Shown here: positions 27,561-36,465 of the stretch, one piece after another
Position numbering within the stretch: the first letter of the stretch is position 1
Layout: each line of letters opens with the position of its first letter
From: Massilia antarctica
GTDB taxonomy: Bacteria; Pseudomonadota; Gammaproteobacteria; Burkholderiales; Burkholderiaceae_D
Assembly: GCF_015689335.1 (NCBI RefSeq)
Contig: NZ_CP065053.1
Location: 310,001-374,000 of the forward strand
Direction: 5' to 3'
DNA length: 64,000 nucleotides
Position numbers and translations under genes: made by a program
Notes under the pieces: model-generated
The model's input: only the letters and a program-made list of their open reading frames with translations
The model's database searches: none
What the model was told of the DNA's origin: nothing

Positions 27561-28418
27561 GTGTCCGCCACCACCAAAAACAAGCCGGGAAGCGCACCGC
27601 GTCATTCCGCATCGGAACTGTTCGATCAGCTCGGGATCTTGTTCAACAAGCCCACCGCACTCACTTCTCCCGACAATTTTGCGCGAGAGCTTGAAAAGCC
27701 TTTCAGCGCTTTGTATGCGATCCCGCGGCATGAACTCGACGCGGTACAAACGGTGCTCCAGGCGCTGTTGTCGCAAATTGACACGCTCATTCCCGTCGTG
27801 GCCCGTCGCGCACTAGATAAGGCCGCTGCCTTGCACCTGCCAAACCGTTCACCCGGTATGGCCACGGGTGGCGGAACGCATTCCCCCGATGAACACGCCA
27901 GCAAGCTGGTGGGATCTGCTCCGGATGACATTGCCGCGCTGGAGGAGGACATGACAGTGCGTGCCATTCTGGACGAGGTCCGGCGCCGCAAAGCAAGGCC
28001 CATGTCCACCAGAGAATCCGTCCGGGAAGGCGCGGGATTGATGACCTCCATGCGCGCCACATCGGCTGCGACCTTACGCGAGCGCATCGACAAAAGAGAA
28101 CTCATCACCTCGAGCGAGATGCAGGAAAAATTAGGCATTCGGCGCCAATCGATCAGCGACGCAGTGAAATCGGGACGGCTGTTCGCCATGGTCGGGCCGT
28201 CCGGAGAAAATTACTACCCCGCTTTTTACGCCGACGAAAGGTTTGACCGCCGCGCAATCGAAAAAGTGTCGAAGGCATTGGGGACCCTGCCTGCTTCGTC
28301 AAAATTCTTCTTTTTTACTACCAAACTATCGACCCTGCAGGAAACACCGTTGCAAGCACTCGAAAAGGGGCGCGTGAAAGAAGTCCTTGTCGCAGCGGCC
28401 TCATTTGCCCTGTTTTGA
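27561..28418 (+). CDS. long antitoxin of a RES-type toxin-antitoxin pair (DUF2384/MbcA-ParS-like C-terminus)
   Basis: This 285-residue protein has a C-terminal half with an HTH-like part (ITSSEMQEKLGIRRQSISDA) and a toxin-binding domain (KALGTLPASSKFFFFTTKLS, then TPLQALEKGRVKEVL), like the Xre/MbcA/ParS antitoxins of RES toxins. Usual partners are 120-160 residues. This one has an extra, mostly helical N-terminal region of about 150 residues (LFDQLGILFNKPTAL, HELDAVQTVLQALLSQIDTL) with no family I know. GAGGAG occurs before the start. The stop is two bases before the toxin ATG, as in a coupled operon. Confidence 0.82.
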   Translation: MSATTKNKPGSAPRHSASELFDQLGILFNKPTALTSPDNFARELEKPFSALYAIPRHELDAVQTVLQALLSQIDTLIPVVARRALDKAAALHLPNRSPGMATGGGTHSPDEHASKLVGSAPDDIAALEEDMTVRAILDEVRRRKARPMSTRESVREGAGLMTSMRATSAATLRERIDKRELITSSEMQEKLGIRRQSISDAVKSGRLFAMVGPSGENYYPAFYADERFDRRAIEKVSKALGTLPASSKFFFFTTKLSTLQETPLQALEKGRVKEVLVAAASFALF

Positions 28419-28420
28419 GC

Positions 28421-29026
28421 ATGGGGACGACGCCGCTCAAGCCTCCTCCTGCAAATTTTCACCGAATCGCGCTCGACATCGAGCCGGTATTACCCTCCAG
28501 TCTGTATCGGATTTCCGGCCACAACACCGGCGAGCCATTCTTCGGACGCACTGGTGGCTGCCGCTTCGATGATGCGGCCAAACGGTTTGGAACCTGCTAT
28601 CTCGGGATGGACCTGCAAGTCGCTTTTGCCGAATCGGTACTCCACAATCTCGAACCCATCGGCGGGCGTTTTCTCGTCCCGGAGTCGGAGATTTCCCGAC
28701 GATTCGCGCTGCACTTTGAAGGGCCAGAATTAAAATTGGCGAATTTGACCGGGTCGTCGTTGCTCTTATCGGGCGGCAACGGAGAACTGACGGGAACATC
28801 GGATTACAGGCTTCCGCAGCAATGGGCAAAGGCGGTAGAGGCGCACCCTGAGCGAGTTGACGGACTGATTTATATATCGCGAAGAGTCAGCGGTTCGCTG
28901 GCTGTGGTCCTGTTCGAGCGGGACCGGGCGAAACCTGTCCCCATGACAATGGCATCAGCGGTTCCATTGCATGAGCATATCGACTTCGCCAGAACGATTA
29001 GCGCATTCAACATCGACATTTCATAA
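28421..29026 (+). CDS. RES domain toxin (NAD+ phosphorylase family)
   Basis: This 201-residue RES-domain protein carries the family-naming residues: Arg in LYRISGHN, Glu in VAFAESVLHN and Ser in GLIYISRRV. RES toxins such as MbcT degrade NAD+, by phosphorolysis or hydrolysis, and stop growth until neutralised by the partner antitoxin. The ATG at 28421 is preferred; a TTG at 28415 that overlaps the antitoxin stop is also possible. Order antitoxin-toxin, with a two-base gap, is the normal one. Confidence 0.88.
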   Translation: MGTTPLKPPPANFHRIALDIEPVLPSSLYRISGHNTGEPFFGRTGGCRFDDAAKRFGTCYLGMDLQVAFAESVLHNLEPIGGRFLVPESEISRRFALHFEGPELKLANLTGSSLLLSGGNGELTGTSDYRLPQQWAKAVEAHPERVDGLIYISRRVSGSLAVVLFERDRAKPVPMTMASAVPLHEHIDFARTISAFNIDIS

Positions 29027-29062
29027 AGCTGCGCCAACCGTCCTGGAAGCTGTACAGAACGA

Positions 29063-29671
29063 TTAATCGTCAGCGACAGGCGGCGGATACCGCATTGGCT
29101 CGATCTCCCATATGCGCCCATCCTCTTTTCGCCACGTCAGCTGGCCGATCAATTCCCCTTCAGGGTCGTACAGCCGGATATTTGCCGGGCTACTGACGCC
29201 GGGGCCACGCCCGCAGCCCGAACCAATGTGAATGCGCGGTTCGATGAAACCGAAGTCGCACTCCGCGTGCTTCAGGAGGGGCTGGGCCACGTCCATCCAC
29301 TGATAACGCAATCCTCCGCAACAAAGCGCCCGGGCCGCATGGCGGCGCCCCATGCGCCAGCGCAGCTGGTCCCCGAGTTCGCGTAGCGCATCCGGCGCCT
29401 TCATGTACGCGGTATACGCCGGGTACTCGACTGGCTGGCCGGCACGCGCGGCGCCGTATGCACCTTCGAATGCCCTCAGAGGAGCAATGTCCTCCGCCAC
29501 GCAAACGCACTCGCAATCCATGCACCACGCGGGACGCACATTGACCCACAGCAGATCGGCATCGGCGATTTGCTTGTCCGCCGGCGCCGCGCCCGTGTAA
29601 TAGTACGCCTCACGAAATTTGAAATCGAATCGTTCATGACAGCTGCTGCAAACGTAGCAATCGGGGAGCAT
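29063..29671 (-). CDS. hypothetical Cys-rich protein with zinc-ribbon-like motifs
   Basis: This 202-residue protein starts MLPDCYVCSSCHERFDFKF; the open frame continues upstream in another gene, so 29671 is the chosen start. Cysteine clusters DCYVCSSC, WCMDCECVC and ALCCGG suggest one or two zinc-binding knuckles. The C-terminal part looks like a beta sandwich (ANIRLYDPEGELIGQLTWRK). I recognise no family. It is convergent with the RES toxin gene, 37 bases away, and 70 bases downstream of the SDR gene. Confidence 0.7.
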   Translation of the reverse strand: MLPDCYVCSSCHERFDFKFREAYYYTGAAPADKQIADADLLWVNVRPAWCMDCECVCVAEDIAPLRAFEGAYGAARAGQPVEYPAYTAYMKAPDALRELGDQLRWRMGRRHAARALCCGGLRYQWMDVAQPLLKHAECDFGFIEPRIHIGSGCGRGPGVSSPANIRLYDPEGELIGQLTWRKEDGRIWEIEPMRYPPPVADD

Positions 29672-29741
29672 GCGAGGCCTTCGGGCGGATGGGTGGCGAG
29701 CCATTATCCGCCTTGTTACTGGCGCCAACAAGCGCGCCGGC

Positions 29742-30341
29742 CTACCACACCCGATACACCTGCCCCGTCTGCGCCCCTTCCACGCTGCGGCTGTACGCAA
29801 GCGCCACGCGGCTGACAGGCGCCGCCTCGAATCCATAAAAGTACGGACCATAAGAGTCGAGCGATTCTTCCAGCACCGTCGGGCTGATGGCATTGATGCG
29901 CAAGCCGCGCGGCAGCTCGATCGCGGCGCCGCGCACAAACCCTTCCACCGCGCTATTGATCATGCTGGCCGAGGCGCCAAACCGGATCGGGTGCTCGCCC
30001 ACGATCCCGCTGATCAGGGTAATCGATCCGCCGTCATTCAAGAACGCCGGGGCCACCTGCGCCACATTCACCTGCCCCATCAATTTGCTGGCGATGCCAA
30101 CCTGGAACTGCTCCGGTCCCAGTTCGGCCAGCGCGCCGAAATGCACGGCGCCGGCGGCCACCACCACGGCGTCGACCTTGCCGACTTGCTCGAACAGATG
30201 CCGCACTTGGGCGATGTCGCGGATATCGGCGCGCACGTCGCCGCTGCTGGCGCCAACGCGCACGATCTCGTGGCGCGCGGCCAGATGGGAAGAGACTGCC
30301 TTGCCGATGGTGCCGCTGGCGCCGATGACGATGATTTTCAT
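29742..30341 (-). CDS. short-chain dehydrogenase/reductase, atypical
   Basis: This 199-residue protein has a Rossmann start (MKIIVIGASGTIGKAVSSHL, GxxGxxG), VVAAGAVHFG in the NAG position, and RINAISPTVLEES after the active-site helix. The usual YxxxK is not present; the matching segment reads FGASASMINSAVEGFVRGAA. This is seen in a short-SDR subgroup, so catalysis may differ. The frame is open upstream, but MKIIV at 30341 is the natural start. It is divergent from a LysR regulator (115 bases), which probably controls it. Confidence 0.87.
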   Translation of the reverse strand: MKIIVIGASGTIGKAVSSHLAARHEIVRVGASSGDVRADIRDIAQVRHLFEQVGKVDAVVVAAGAVHFGALAELGPEQFQVGIASKLMGQVNVAQVAPAFLNDGGSITLISGIVGEHPIRFGASASMINSAVEGFVRGAAIELPRGLRINAISPTVLEESLDSYGPYFYGFEAAPVSRVALAYSRSVEGAQTGQVYRVW

Positions 30342-30455
30342 AGCTACTCCATGTAAGTTGAGAAACGAACGATGCAAGCAATCAGTATCTTTCAGTTAGC
30401 AATCAAGATAAATGAGCTAACATGACGGATATTACTTACCAAAAATTCGCAATCA

Positions 30456-31340
30456 ATGGACAAGCTGCGCAGCATGGAGATTTTCACCGCAGTCGTGGAC
30501 GACGGCAGCCTCACTGCGGCCGCCGCGCGTTTCGATATGTCGGCCGTGATGGTCGGCAAGCACATCCGCTTCCTGGAAGAGCGCCTGGGTGCGCGCCTGC
30601 TCGCGCGCACCACGCGGCGTCAGAGCCTGACCGAAATCGGCGAACAGTATGTGGAGCAGTGCCGCAGCATCCTGGCGCAGGTGCGCGCCGCCGAATCGGG
30701 CGCGGAAGCGATGCGGCTCGCCCCGCGCGGGCGCCTGCGCATCAGCGCCCCCGTTACCTTCGGCAGCGAGTCGCTCTCGCCGCTGCTGCCAGGCTATCTG
30801 GCGCGCCATCCCGAGGTGAGCCTCGACCTGGAATTGAACGACCGCCTGGTCGACGTGGTGGACGATGGCTACGACGCCGCCATCCGCATCGGCGAACTGG
30901 ATGATTCGGGCATGATCGCGCGCCGCCTGCGCCCTTACCGCATGCTGATCTGCGCCTCGCCCGCCTACCTTGCGCGCCATGGCGAGCCGAGGATGCCGGC
31001 CGATCTGGCGGACCACGAATGCCTGGACTTCATGCACTGGAAAAAACTGGTGCGCTGGCGCCTGGGCGACGATGACGGCGCCGCCCAGGCGCGGGTCAGC
31101 CGGTTCCGGTCGAACAATGGCCAGGCGCTGAAACAGGCAGCGCTGGCGGGCTTCGGGATTGTGATGCAGGCGGAGGTGATGCTGGCGCAGGAAGTGGCGG
31201 CGGGACGGCTGGTATCGCTCCTGGAAGCGCATATTCCGGCGCCGCGCACGATGCATGTCCTGTATCCGCCCGATCGTCAGGCCACGCCGAAACTGACCAC
31301 CTTCATCGATTTTCTGCTGGAGCACTTCGGCCCGCGGTAG
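30456..31340 (+). CDS. LysR family transcriptional regulator
   Basis: This 294-residue protein has an N-terminal winged HTH (MDKLRSMEIFTAVVDDGSLT, LLARTTRRQSLTEIGEQYVE) and a substrate-binding domain (about 90-290). It is similar in form to the LysR at 963. It is divergent from the SDR gene; their shared 115-base intergenic region is AT-rich and is where its sites would be expected. It is convergent with the efflux outer-membrane factor gene. Confidence 0.92.
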   Translation: MDKLRSMEIFTAVVDDGSLTAAAARFDMSAVMVGKHIRFLEERLGARLLARTTRRQSLTEIGEQYVEQCRSILAQVRAAESGAEAMRLAPRGRLRISAPVTFGSESLSPLLPGYLARHPEVSLDLELNDRLVDVVDDGYDAAIRIGELDDSGMIARRLRPYRMLICASPAYLARHGEPRMPADLADHECLDFMHWKKLVRWRLGDDDGAAQARVSRFRSNNGQALKQAALAGFGIVMQAEVMLAQEVAAGRLVSLLEAHIPAPRTMHVLYPPDRQATPKLTTFIDFLLEHFGPR

Positions 31341-31369
31341 CGCGCCGGGCGCACTACCGCGGGTAAAGC

Positions 31370-32809
31370 TTAACGCGACGCTTGGGCGACGGACGCCTCG
31401 GCCGCTTGCTGGGTCCAGCCGCCGCCGAGCGAACGCGCCACGGCCACGCTGGCCAGCAGGCGCTGGGTGCGGATTTGCGCGGCGGCGCGGTCGGCATTGA
31501 GTGAGCTGCGCTGGGCGTCGGTCACGTCCAGGTAGGTCGACAAGCCACGCTCGTAGCGTGCCTGCGCCACCAGAAAGGCGCGCGCCGCGGCCTGCTGCGA
31601 CTGGGCCTGCACTTCGCCCTGGCGCTGGCGCTGCTGCACGTCCGACAGCGCATCTTCCACTTCGCGCAATGCCGTCAGCAACCTGGTTTCGTGGTTGGCG
31701 CGCGCTTCGGCGTAACGTGCCTGCGAGATCGCCAGATTGGCCTTGTTGCGGCCTCCGTCGAAGATCGGCAGCGACAAGGCCAGCGGGCCGATGGAAAACT
31801 GGCGCGCACCGCTATTGGTGAGATTGCTCAGGCTCTCGGAAGCGAAACCAAAATTGCCGGTCAGGGTCAGCGAGGGATAAAACGCCCCTTCCGACACCGC
31901 CACCTGCGCATTGGCCGCGCGCAGGGCCGCCACGCTCGAGGCCAGGTCCGGCCGCTGCGACAGCAGGCTGGCCGGCAGGCCGACCGGAATGGCCGGCGGC
32001 GCCGGCAGGTCCACCTTGGCGGCCGCGGCGATCAGCGGCGACGACGGCGACACGCCCACCAGGGTGGCCAGGCTGTGTTCGAGCAGGTTGCGCTGACGCT
32101 GTACTTCGTGCAGGTCCGCTTCGGCGTTGGCGCGCTCGACCCGGGCCCGCGACACATCGAGTTCGTTGGTCAGGCCGGCGTCGAAGCGCGCTTCGACCAG
32201 TTGCTGCGATTCGCCGCGGCTCGCCAGGGCGTTCTTGAGGATCGCCATTTCGGCATCCATGCCGCGCAGCTGCCAGTAGGTGCTGGCAACTTGCGCCGAC
32301 AGCAGCAAGATCACGCCATCGCGGTCGTCCTGGGCCGCCAGGGCCTGGGCGTCGGCCGCTTCCACCACGCGCTTGACCCTGCCCCACAGGTCCAGCTCAT
32401 ACGAGAGCGAACCACCGACAAAATAGTTATCCCCTTTGATCGAGCGGTGGCCCAACGCCAGGCCCTGCGAGGTCTCGGCCGAACTGCGCGCATTGCTCAC
32501 CGAGGTGCTCAGGTTCACGCTCGGCGACAGCGCCGCGCGCAGGTTGCCCATTTGCGCCTGCGCCTGCAGCAGGCGCTGCGCGGACGCTTTCACACCCGGG
32601 TTGTCGCGCACGGCGCGCTGCTCAAGGTCGTTCAGGGTGGTGTCGCCAAATACGCTCCACCAGCTCGCCGGCAGGCGCGCGCCAGCCAGGTTGTCGGCGC
32701 TGGCGTGCCGCCAGGCCGGGTTGGCGACGGCGACAGGTTCGACGAAATCGGTGCCGACGGTGGCACAGCCGGACAGCGCCAGCAGCGCGCACAGGATCAG
32801 TGGCTTCAA
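31370..32809 (-). CDS. RND/MFS-type efflux outer-membrane factor, NodT family lipoprotein
   Basis: This 479-residue outer-membrane lipoprotein of the TolC/OprM/NodT class is the exit duct of the tripartite pump. The start is a TTG at 32809, placed six bases after GGGAGA and giving the signal LKPLILCALLALSGC with lipobox Cys. Two OEP repeats are visible (GVKASAQRLLQAQAQMGNLR in the first, LDVSRARVERANAEADL between). It is the last gene of the operon, 16 bases after the DHA2 gene. An ATG further upstream would lie inside the DHA2 gene. Confidence 0.92.
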   Translation of the reverse strand: MKPLILCALLALSGCATVGTDFVEPVAVANPAWRHASADNLAGARLPASWWSVFGDTTLNDLEQRAVRDNPGVKASAQRLLQAQAQMGNLRAALSPSVNLSTSVSNARSSAETSQGLALGHRSIKGDNYFVGGSLSYELDLWGRVKRVVEAADAQALAAQDDRDGVILLLSAQVASTYWQLRGMDAEMAILKNALASRGESQQLVEARFDAGLTNELDVSRARVERANAEADLHEVQRQRNLLEHSLATLVGVSPSSPLIAAAAKVDLPAPPAIPVGLPASLLSQRPDLASSVAALRAANAQVAVSEGAFYPSLTLTGNFGFASESLSNLTNSGARQFSIGPLALSLPIFDGGRNKANLAISQARYAEARANHETRLLTALREVEDALSDVQQRQRQGEVQAQSQQAAARAFLVAQARYERGLSTYLDVTDAQRSSLNADRAAAQIRTQRLLASVAVARSLGGGWTQQAAEASVAQASR

Positions 32810-32825
32810 GGTGATTCTCCCTACT

Positions 32826-34433
32826 TTAATGAGCGCCCGCGCCGGGACCGGACGGGGCTTTGACGTTGTCGGCGAACAGCAGCGCGCCGACGCAAGCGAA
32901 CAGGAATACGGCCATGATGACAAAGCCATCGTTATAGGCCATGACATAGGCTTCGCGCCGCACCACGCGGTCGATCACCGACAGCGCCTGGTTGGCGGCG
33001 CTGGCGGGATCGATGCCGCTGGCCACGAAGGCGGCGGTCAGCTGGTCCAGGCGTTGCTGGACCGGGGCCGAGGTGGCGGTGACCGACTGGCCGATGATCG
33101 CCGAGTGGAAGTGCTCGCGGTTGGTGAGCGTGGTGGCCAGCATGGCGATGCCGATCGAGCCGCCCAGGTTACGCGTCATGTTGAACAGGCTCGATGCCGA
33201 CGAGGTGTCGGCCGGCGCGATCTTGTGCATCGCGAAGCTCGACAAGGTCAGCATGATGAAAGGCTGGCCCAGGGCGCGCACGACCTGAGACCAGAAAAGC
33301 TGGTCGTATCCGGTGGTCGCATCCATGTGCGAATTCATCAGGCACGAAATGCCGAACAGGGTCAGGCCGATCGAGCACAGGATGCGGTTGTCGACCTTGG
33401 ACGAGAGCGCGGCGGCGAACGGCATGACGAACAGTTGCGGCAGGCCGGCCCACATGATGACTTCACCGATCTGCATCGGGGTGTAGCCGGCGATCTGGCC
33501 CAGGTACAGCGGCAGCAGGAACGAGGAACCGTACAAGCCCATGCCGATCACCGCCGACAAGATCGTGGCGACGATGAAGTTGCGCTGGCCGTACAGGCGC
33601 AGGTTCACGAACGGATCGGGGCGCGTCAGGCTGGTGACGGCCCATCCCACCAGGCCAATCAACGACAGGGAGGCGAACAGGATGATGAAGTTCGAATCGA
33701 ACCAGTCCTTCGAATTGCCCTCTTCGAGGAAGATGGTCAGGCTGCCGAGGCCCATGGCCATCATGGCGATGCCGAGCCAGTCGGCCTTGATCAGCAGGCG
33801 AAGGTTGCTGGGGCTGCGGTCCAGGCCCCACCAGATACCGCCGATCAGCAGCAGTCCGGGCACCCAGTTGATGTAGAAAATCGATGGCCAGCCGTAGATT
33901 TCGGACAGGTAGCCGCCCAGGGTCGGGCCCATGGCCGGTGCCAGGGTCGCGGTCAGGCCGAAGATGGCCATGCCGACCGAACGGCGCGAGGCCGGCAGCT
34001 TGGCCATGACCAGGGTCATCGCCATGGGAATCAGGGCGCCGCCGGTAAAGCCTTGCAGCGCGCGGAACACGATCATGCTTTCCAGGTTCCAGGCGTAGCC
34101 GCACAAGGTCGAGAACACCAGGAACAGCGAGGTGGTGCCCATCATGTACATGCGCATGCCGAACACGCGCGCCAGCAGCGCGGTCATCGGGATGACGACG
34201 ATTTCGGCGCACAGGTAGGCGGTGGAAATCCACGACCCCTCTTCCTGGGTGGCCGAGAGGGTGCCCAGGATGTCCTTGAGCGAGGCATTGGTGATCTGGA
34301 TGTCCAGGATCGCCATGAAAGCGCCCAGCATGCCGGCGGCGACGGCGATCCAGGTGCGCAGGTCGACCTTTTCGGAGATCGGCGGCGCTGCCGCCATTGC
34401 GCCGGCGGTCATGGTGTTGGTCGGGCTGCTCAT
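32826..34433 (-). CDS. DHA2 family MFS drug efflux transporter (EmrB-like)
   Basis: This 535-residue inner-membrane transporter has 14 predicted helices. DHA2 motifs are present: LDIQITNASLKDILGTLSAT in helix 1, STAYLCAEIVVIPMTALLAR, and the helix 5 antiporter motif around GPTLGGYLSEIYGW. It takes drugs from the cytoplasm or membrane using the proton gradient and passes them to the HlyD adaptor and outer-membrane duct. It sits nine bases after the adaptor gene. Confidence 0.95.
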   Translation of the reverse strand: MSSPTNTMTAGAMAAAPPISEKVDLRTWIAVAAGMLGAFMAILDIQITNASLKDILGTLSATQEEGSWISTAYLCAEIVVIPMTALLARVFGMRMYMMGTTSLFLVFSTLCGYAWNLESMIVFRALQGFTGGALIPMAMTLVMAKLPASRRSVGMAIFGLTATLAPAMGPTLGGYLSEIYGWPSIFYINWVPGLLLIGGIWWGLDRSPSNLRLLIKADWLGIAMMAMGLGSLTIFLEEGNSKDWFDSNFIILFASLSLIGLVGWAVTSLTRPDPFVNLRLYGQRNFIVATILSAVIGMGLYGSSFLLPLYLGQIAGYTPMQIGEVIMWAGLPQLFVMPFAAALSSKVDNRILCSIGLTLFGISCLMNSHMDATTGYDQLFWSQVVRALGQPFIMLTLSSFAMHKIAPADTSSASSLFNMTRNLGGSIGIAMLATTLTNREHFHSAIIGQSVTATSAPVQQRLDQLTAAFVASGIDPASAANQALSVIDRVVRREAYVMAYNDGFVIMAVFLFACVGALLFADNVKAPSGPGAGAH

Positions 34434-34442
34434 GAAATAGGC

Positions 34443-35600
34443 TTAGTGGGCTGCAGGGGCGGCCGGGGCGGTCGCGGTCTTGGTGGCAGGAGCTTCCTGA
34501 CCGAGTTCGATCTCGGCCATTGCCGACATGCCCGGCACCAGGCGCCCTTGCAGGGCCTTGACGTCTTCGGCACGCAATACGATCTTGACCGGCACGCGCT
34601 GGACGATCTTGGTGAAGTTCCCGGTGGCGTTATCGGCCGGCAGCAGCGCGAACTGGTTGCCCGAGGCTGGCGAGAAGCTGTCGATGCGGCCGACCAGCGG
34701 ATGCTTCGGCATGGCGTCGATCACGACGTGGACCGTCTGGCCGGGCTGCAGGCCGGCGAGCTGGGTTTCCTTGAAATTGGCGGTGATCCAGACGTCGTCC
34801 TGCACGATGGCGGCGAGCTGCTGGCCGGGCTGCACGCGGGCACCCACTTCCACGCTGCGGCGGCCAAGGCGCCCGTCGACCGGCGCCACGATGCGGTTGT
34901 AGGCCAGCTGCTGCTGGGCGTCCTTCAACTGGGTTTGCAGGACCTTGATCTGGGCCTTGACGACATCGCGCGCGGCGCCGGCGGCGGTGATCTGGGCCTG
35001 GGCCGCGACCACGGTGCCGCGGCGCGCCGAGACGTCGGCCACCGCACCGGCGCGGCCGGCGTTGGCGGCATCGAGTTCGGCTTTCGAGACGGCTTTCATC
35101 TGCGAGGTATACAACTGGCCGAAACGCTCGGCATCCTGTTTGGCGCGCAGCAGCTGCGCTTCCGATTGCAGCACCTGGGCCGAAGCGGCGGCGGCTTGCG
35201 CGCGCACCTGTTCGACCTGGGCGTCGGCCTGCAGCACCTGCTGCTGGGCGCTGGCGATCTGCGCCTGGATCTGTTCGACCTTGACCCGCTGGTCGGCCGG
35301 ATCGAGTTCGGCGATCAGGTCGCCGGCCTTGACGCTCTGGTTATCTTCCACCAGCACCTTGGTCACCACGCCGGCGATGCGGGCCGATACCGGGTGCACG
35401 TGGCCGGAGACGTAGGCGTTCTCGGTTTCGACGAAATGGGAGCTGCGGTACCACATGCGGCCACCGGCACCAATCGCCAGCAGGGCGATCAGGGCCAGAA
35501 TGCCGCGCACGCGCCAGTTGGGCGGCGTCGCGGCGGGCGCCTGGACGGGTGGAACGGCGGCGAGGGCTTGCGGCTCGGCCTTGGCTGGTGCTTGCGACAT
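34443..35600 (-). CDS. HlyD/EmrA family membrane fusion protein
   Basis: This 385-residue periplasmic adaptor has a short Pro/Ala-rich cytoplasmic part and one membrane helix (VRGILALIALLAIGAGG). A biotinyl-lipoyl-like domain (HVHPVSARIAGVVTKVLVED), a long Gln/Ala-rich coiled coil (about residues 110-210) and a beta-barrel part (AYNRIVAPVDGRLGRRSVEVG) follow. It connects the DHA2 pump to the outer-membrane factor. The start at 35600 (MSQAPAKAEP) is chosen over upstream in-frame codons because the promoter lies there. First gene of the efflux operon, divergent from tetR. Confidence 0.94.
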   Translation of the reverse strand: MSQAPAKAEPQALAAVPPVQAPAATPPNWRVRGILALIALLAIGAGGRMWYRSSHFVETENAYVSGHVHPVSARIAGVVTKVLVEDNQSVKAGDLIAELDPADQRVKVEQIQAQIASAQQQVLQADAQVEQVRAQAAAASAQVLQSEAQLLRAKQDAERFGQLYTSQMKAVSKAELDAANAGRAGAVADVSARRGTVVAAQAQITAAGAARDVVKAQIKVLQTQLKDAQQQLAYNRIVAPVDGRLGRRSVEVGARVQPGQQLAAIVQDDVWITANFKETQLAGLQPGQTVHVVIDAMPKHPLVGRIDSFSPASGNQFALLPADNATGNFTKIVQRVPVKIVLRAEDVKALQGRLVPGMSAMAEIELGQEAPATKTATAPAAPAAH

Positions 35601-35633
35601 GGTACTGCTCCGATAATGAAATGGGGTAGGGTC

Positions 35634-35662
35634 ATTATTCCCTAAGCATTTAGCCAAGTCAA
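35634..35662 (-). promoter_or_regulatory. promoter of the efflux operon
   Basis: On the minus strand, TTGACT (35657-35662), a 17-base spacer and AATAAT (35634-35639) form a good sigma-70 promoter. Transcription would start near 35627, about 27 bases before the adaptor ATG. Confidence 0.7.
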
Positions 35663-35663
35663 G

Positions 35664-35687
35664 AAATGAAACGGTTGCATTTCATTT
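35664..35687. promoter_or_regulatory. TetR-type operator palindrome
   Basis: The perfect inverted repeat AAATGAAA-N8-TTTCATTT lies just upstream of the efflux promoter -35. It covers a candidate tetR -35 (TTGCAT 35675-35680, with TAGAGT 35698-35703 as -10). A dimer of the divergent TetR protein bound here could control both directions. Confidence 0.72.
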
Positions 35688-35709
35688 TATTTTGAATTAG
35701 AGTGACGGC

Positions 35710-36372
35710 ATGATGACAGCCATCCCTGCCCCACCCGTACCGGCCGCCAAATCGGCGGGCCGGCCGCGCGCTTGCGAGCTCGAAGCGCGCCACAACAATC
35801 TGATCGAAACCGCCGGCCAGTTGATGCTCAAGCATGGCTATGGCAAGGTCAGCCTGGAAACCATTGCGCGCGAAGCCCACGTGGCGGTGCGCACGATTTA
35901 CGTCAAGTTCGGCGGCAAGGCCGGTTTGTTCCAGGCGGTGCTCAAGTCCAACCGCAGCCGCTTTTTCGCTGCCAACGCGGTGGAACAGGACATGCGCCCG
36001 CTCAAGCAGGTCATCTCCGAATTCAGCCTGCAGTTTTTCGACATGATCAGCGCGCCGGAAGCGTTAAGCATGCAGCGCATGGTGATCGCGGAAGCGCCGT
36101 CCAATCCGGAATTGTCGGCATCGTTTTACGAAGCGGGTCCGCGCCAGACCCGCGAGATGCTGATGCGCTATTTCGCGCGGCCGGACATCCGCTCCCAGTT
36201 GCGCGAGGATCTGGCGCTGGAACTGATTCCGACCTTTCTGCTCAACTGCGTGCAGGGCGAATACTTCGGCCGGTTCTTGTTTCAGCCGGCGCCGCAGGCA
36301 CGGGAAGACGTGGTGAAGGCATTGGAGCAGCGTCTGGATCTGTTTTACCGCAGCGTTCTGCGCGCGCCCTGA
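35710..36372 (+). CDS. TetR family transcriptional regulator
   Basis: This 220-residue protein has an N-terminal TetR HTH at about residues 28-75 (LIETAGQLMLKHGYGKVSLE, IAREAHVAVRTIYVKFGGK) and a helical ligand domain (TetR_C, AcrR/AefR-like). It is divergent from the tripartite efflux operon and most likely represses it. A candidate -10 ends only six bases before the ATG at 35710, so the message may be leaderless; the next ATG at 35713 is also in frame. The inducer is unknown. Confidence 0.93.
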   Translation: MMTAIPAPPVPAAKSAGRPRACELEARHNNLIETAGQLMLKHGYGKVSLETIAREAHVAVRTIYVKFGGKAGLFQAVLKSNRSRFFAANAVEQDMRPLKQVISEFSLQFFDMISAPEALSMQRMVIAEAPSNPELSASFYEAGPRQTREMLMRYFARPDIRSQLREDLALELIPTFLLNCVQGEYFGRFLFQPAPQAREDVVKALEQRLDLFYRSVLRAP

Positions 36373-36465
36373 GGCGGCAGCGTGCCGCGTGCCCGGCAGA
36401 ATGTGCGTCATCGCACCGAAGTGGTGCATCATTTCTGTCAAAGTTCAGTCTTTCAAGGAGGATGT

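Noticed and set aside
32436..35645. Long plus-strand frame (1069 codons) opposite the efflux operon
   Set aside because: It crosses three genes and their spacers; the product is low-complexity Gln/Arg/Gly/Asp/His-rich.
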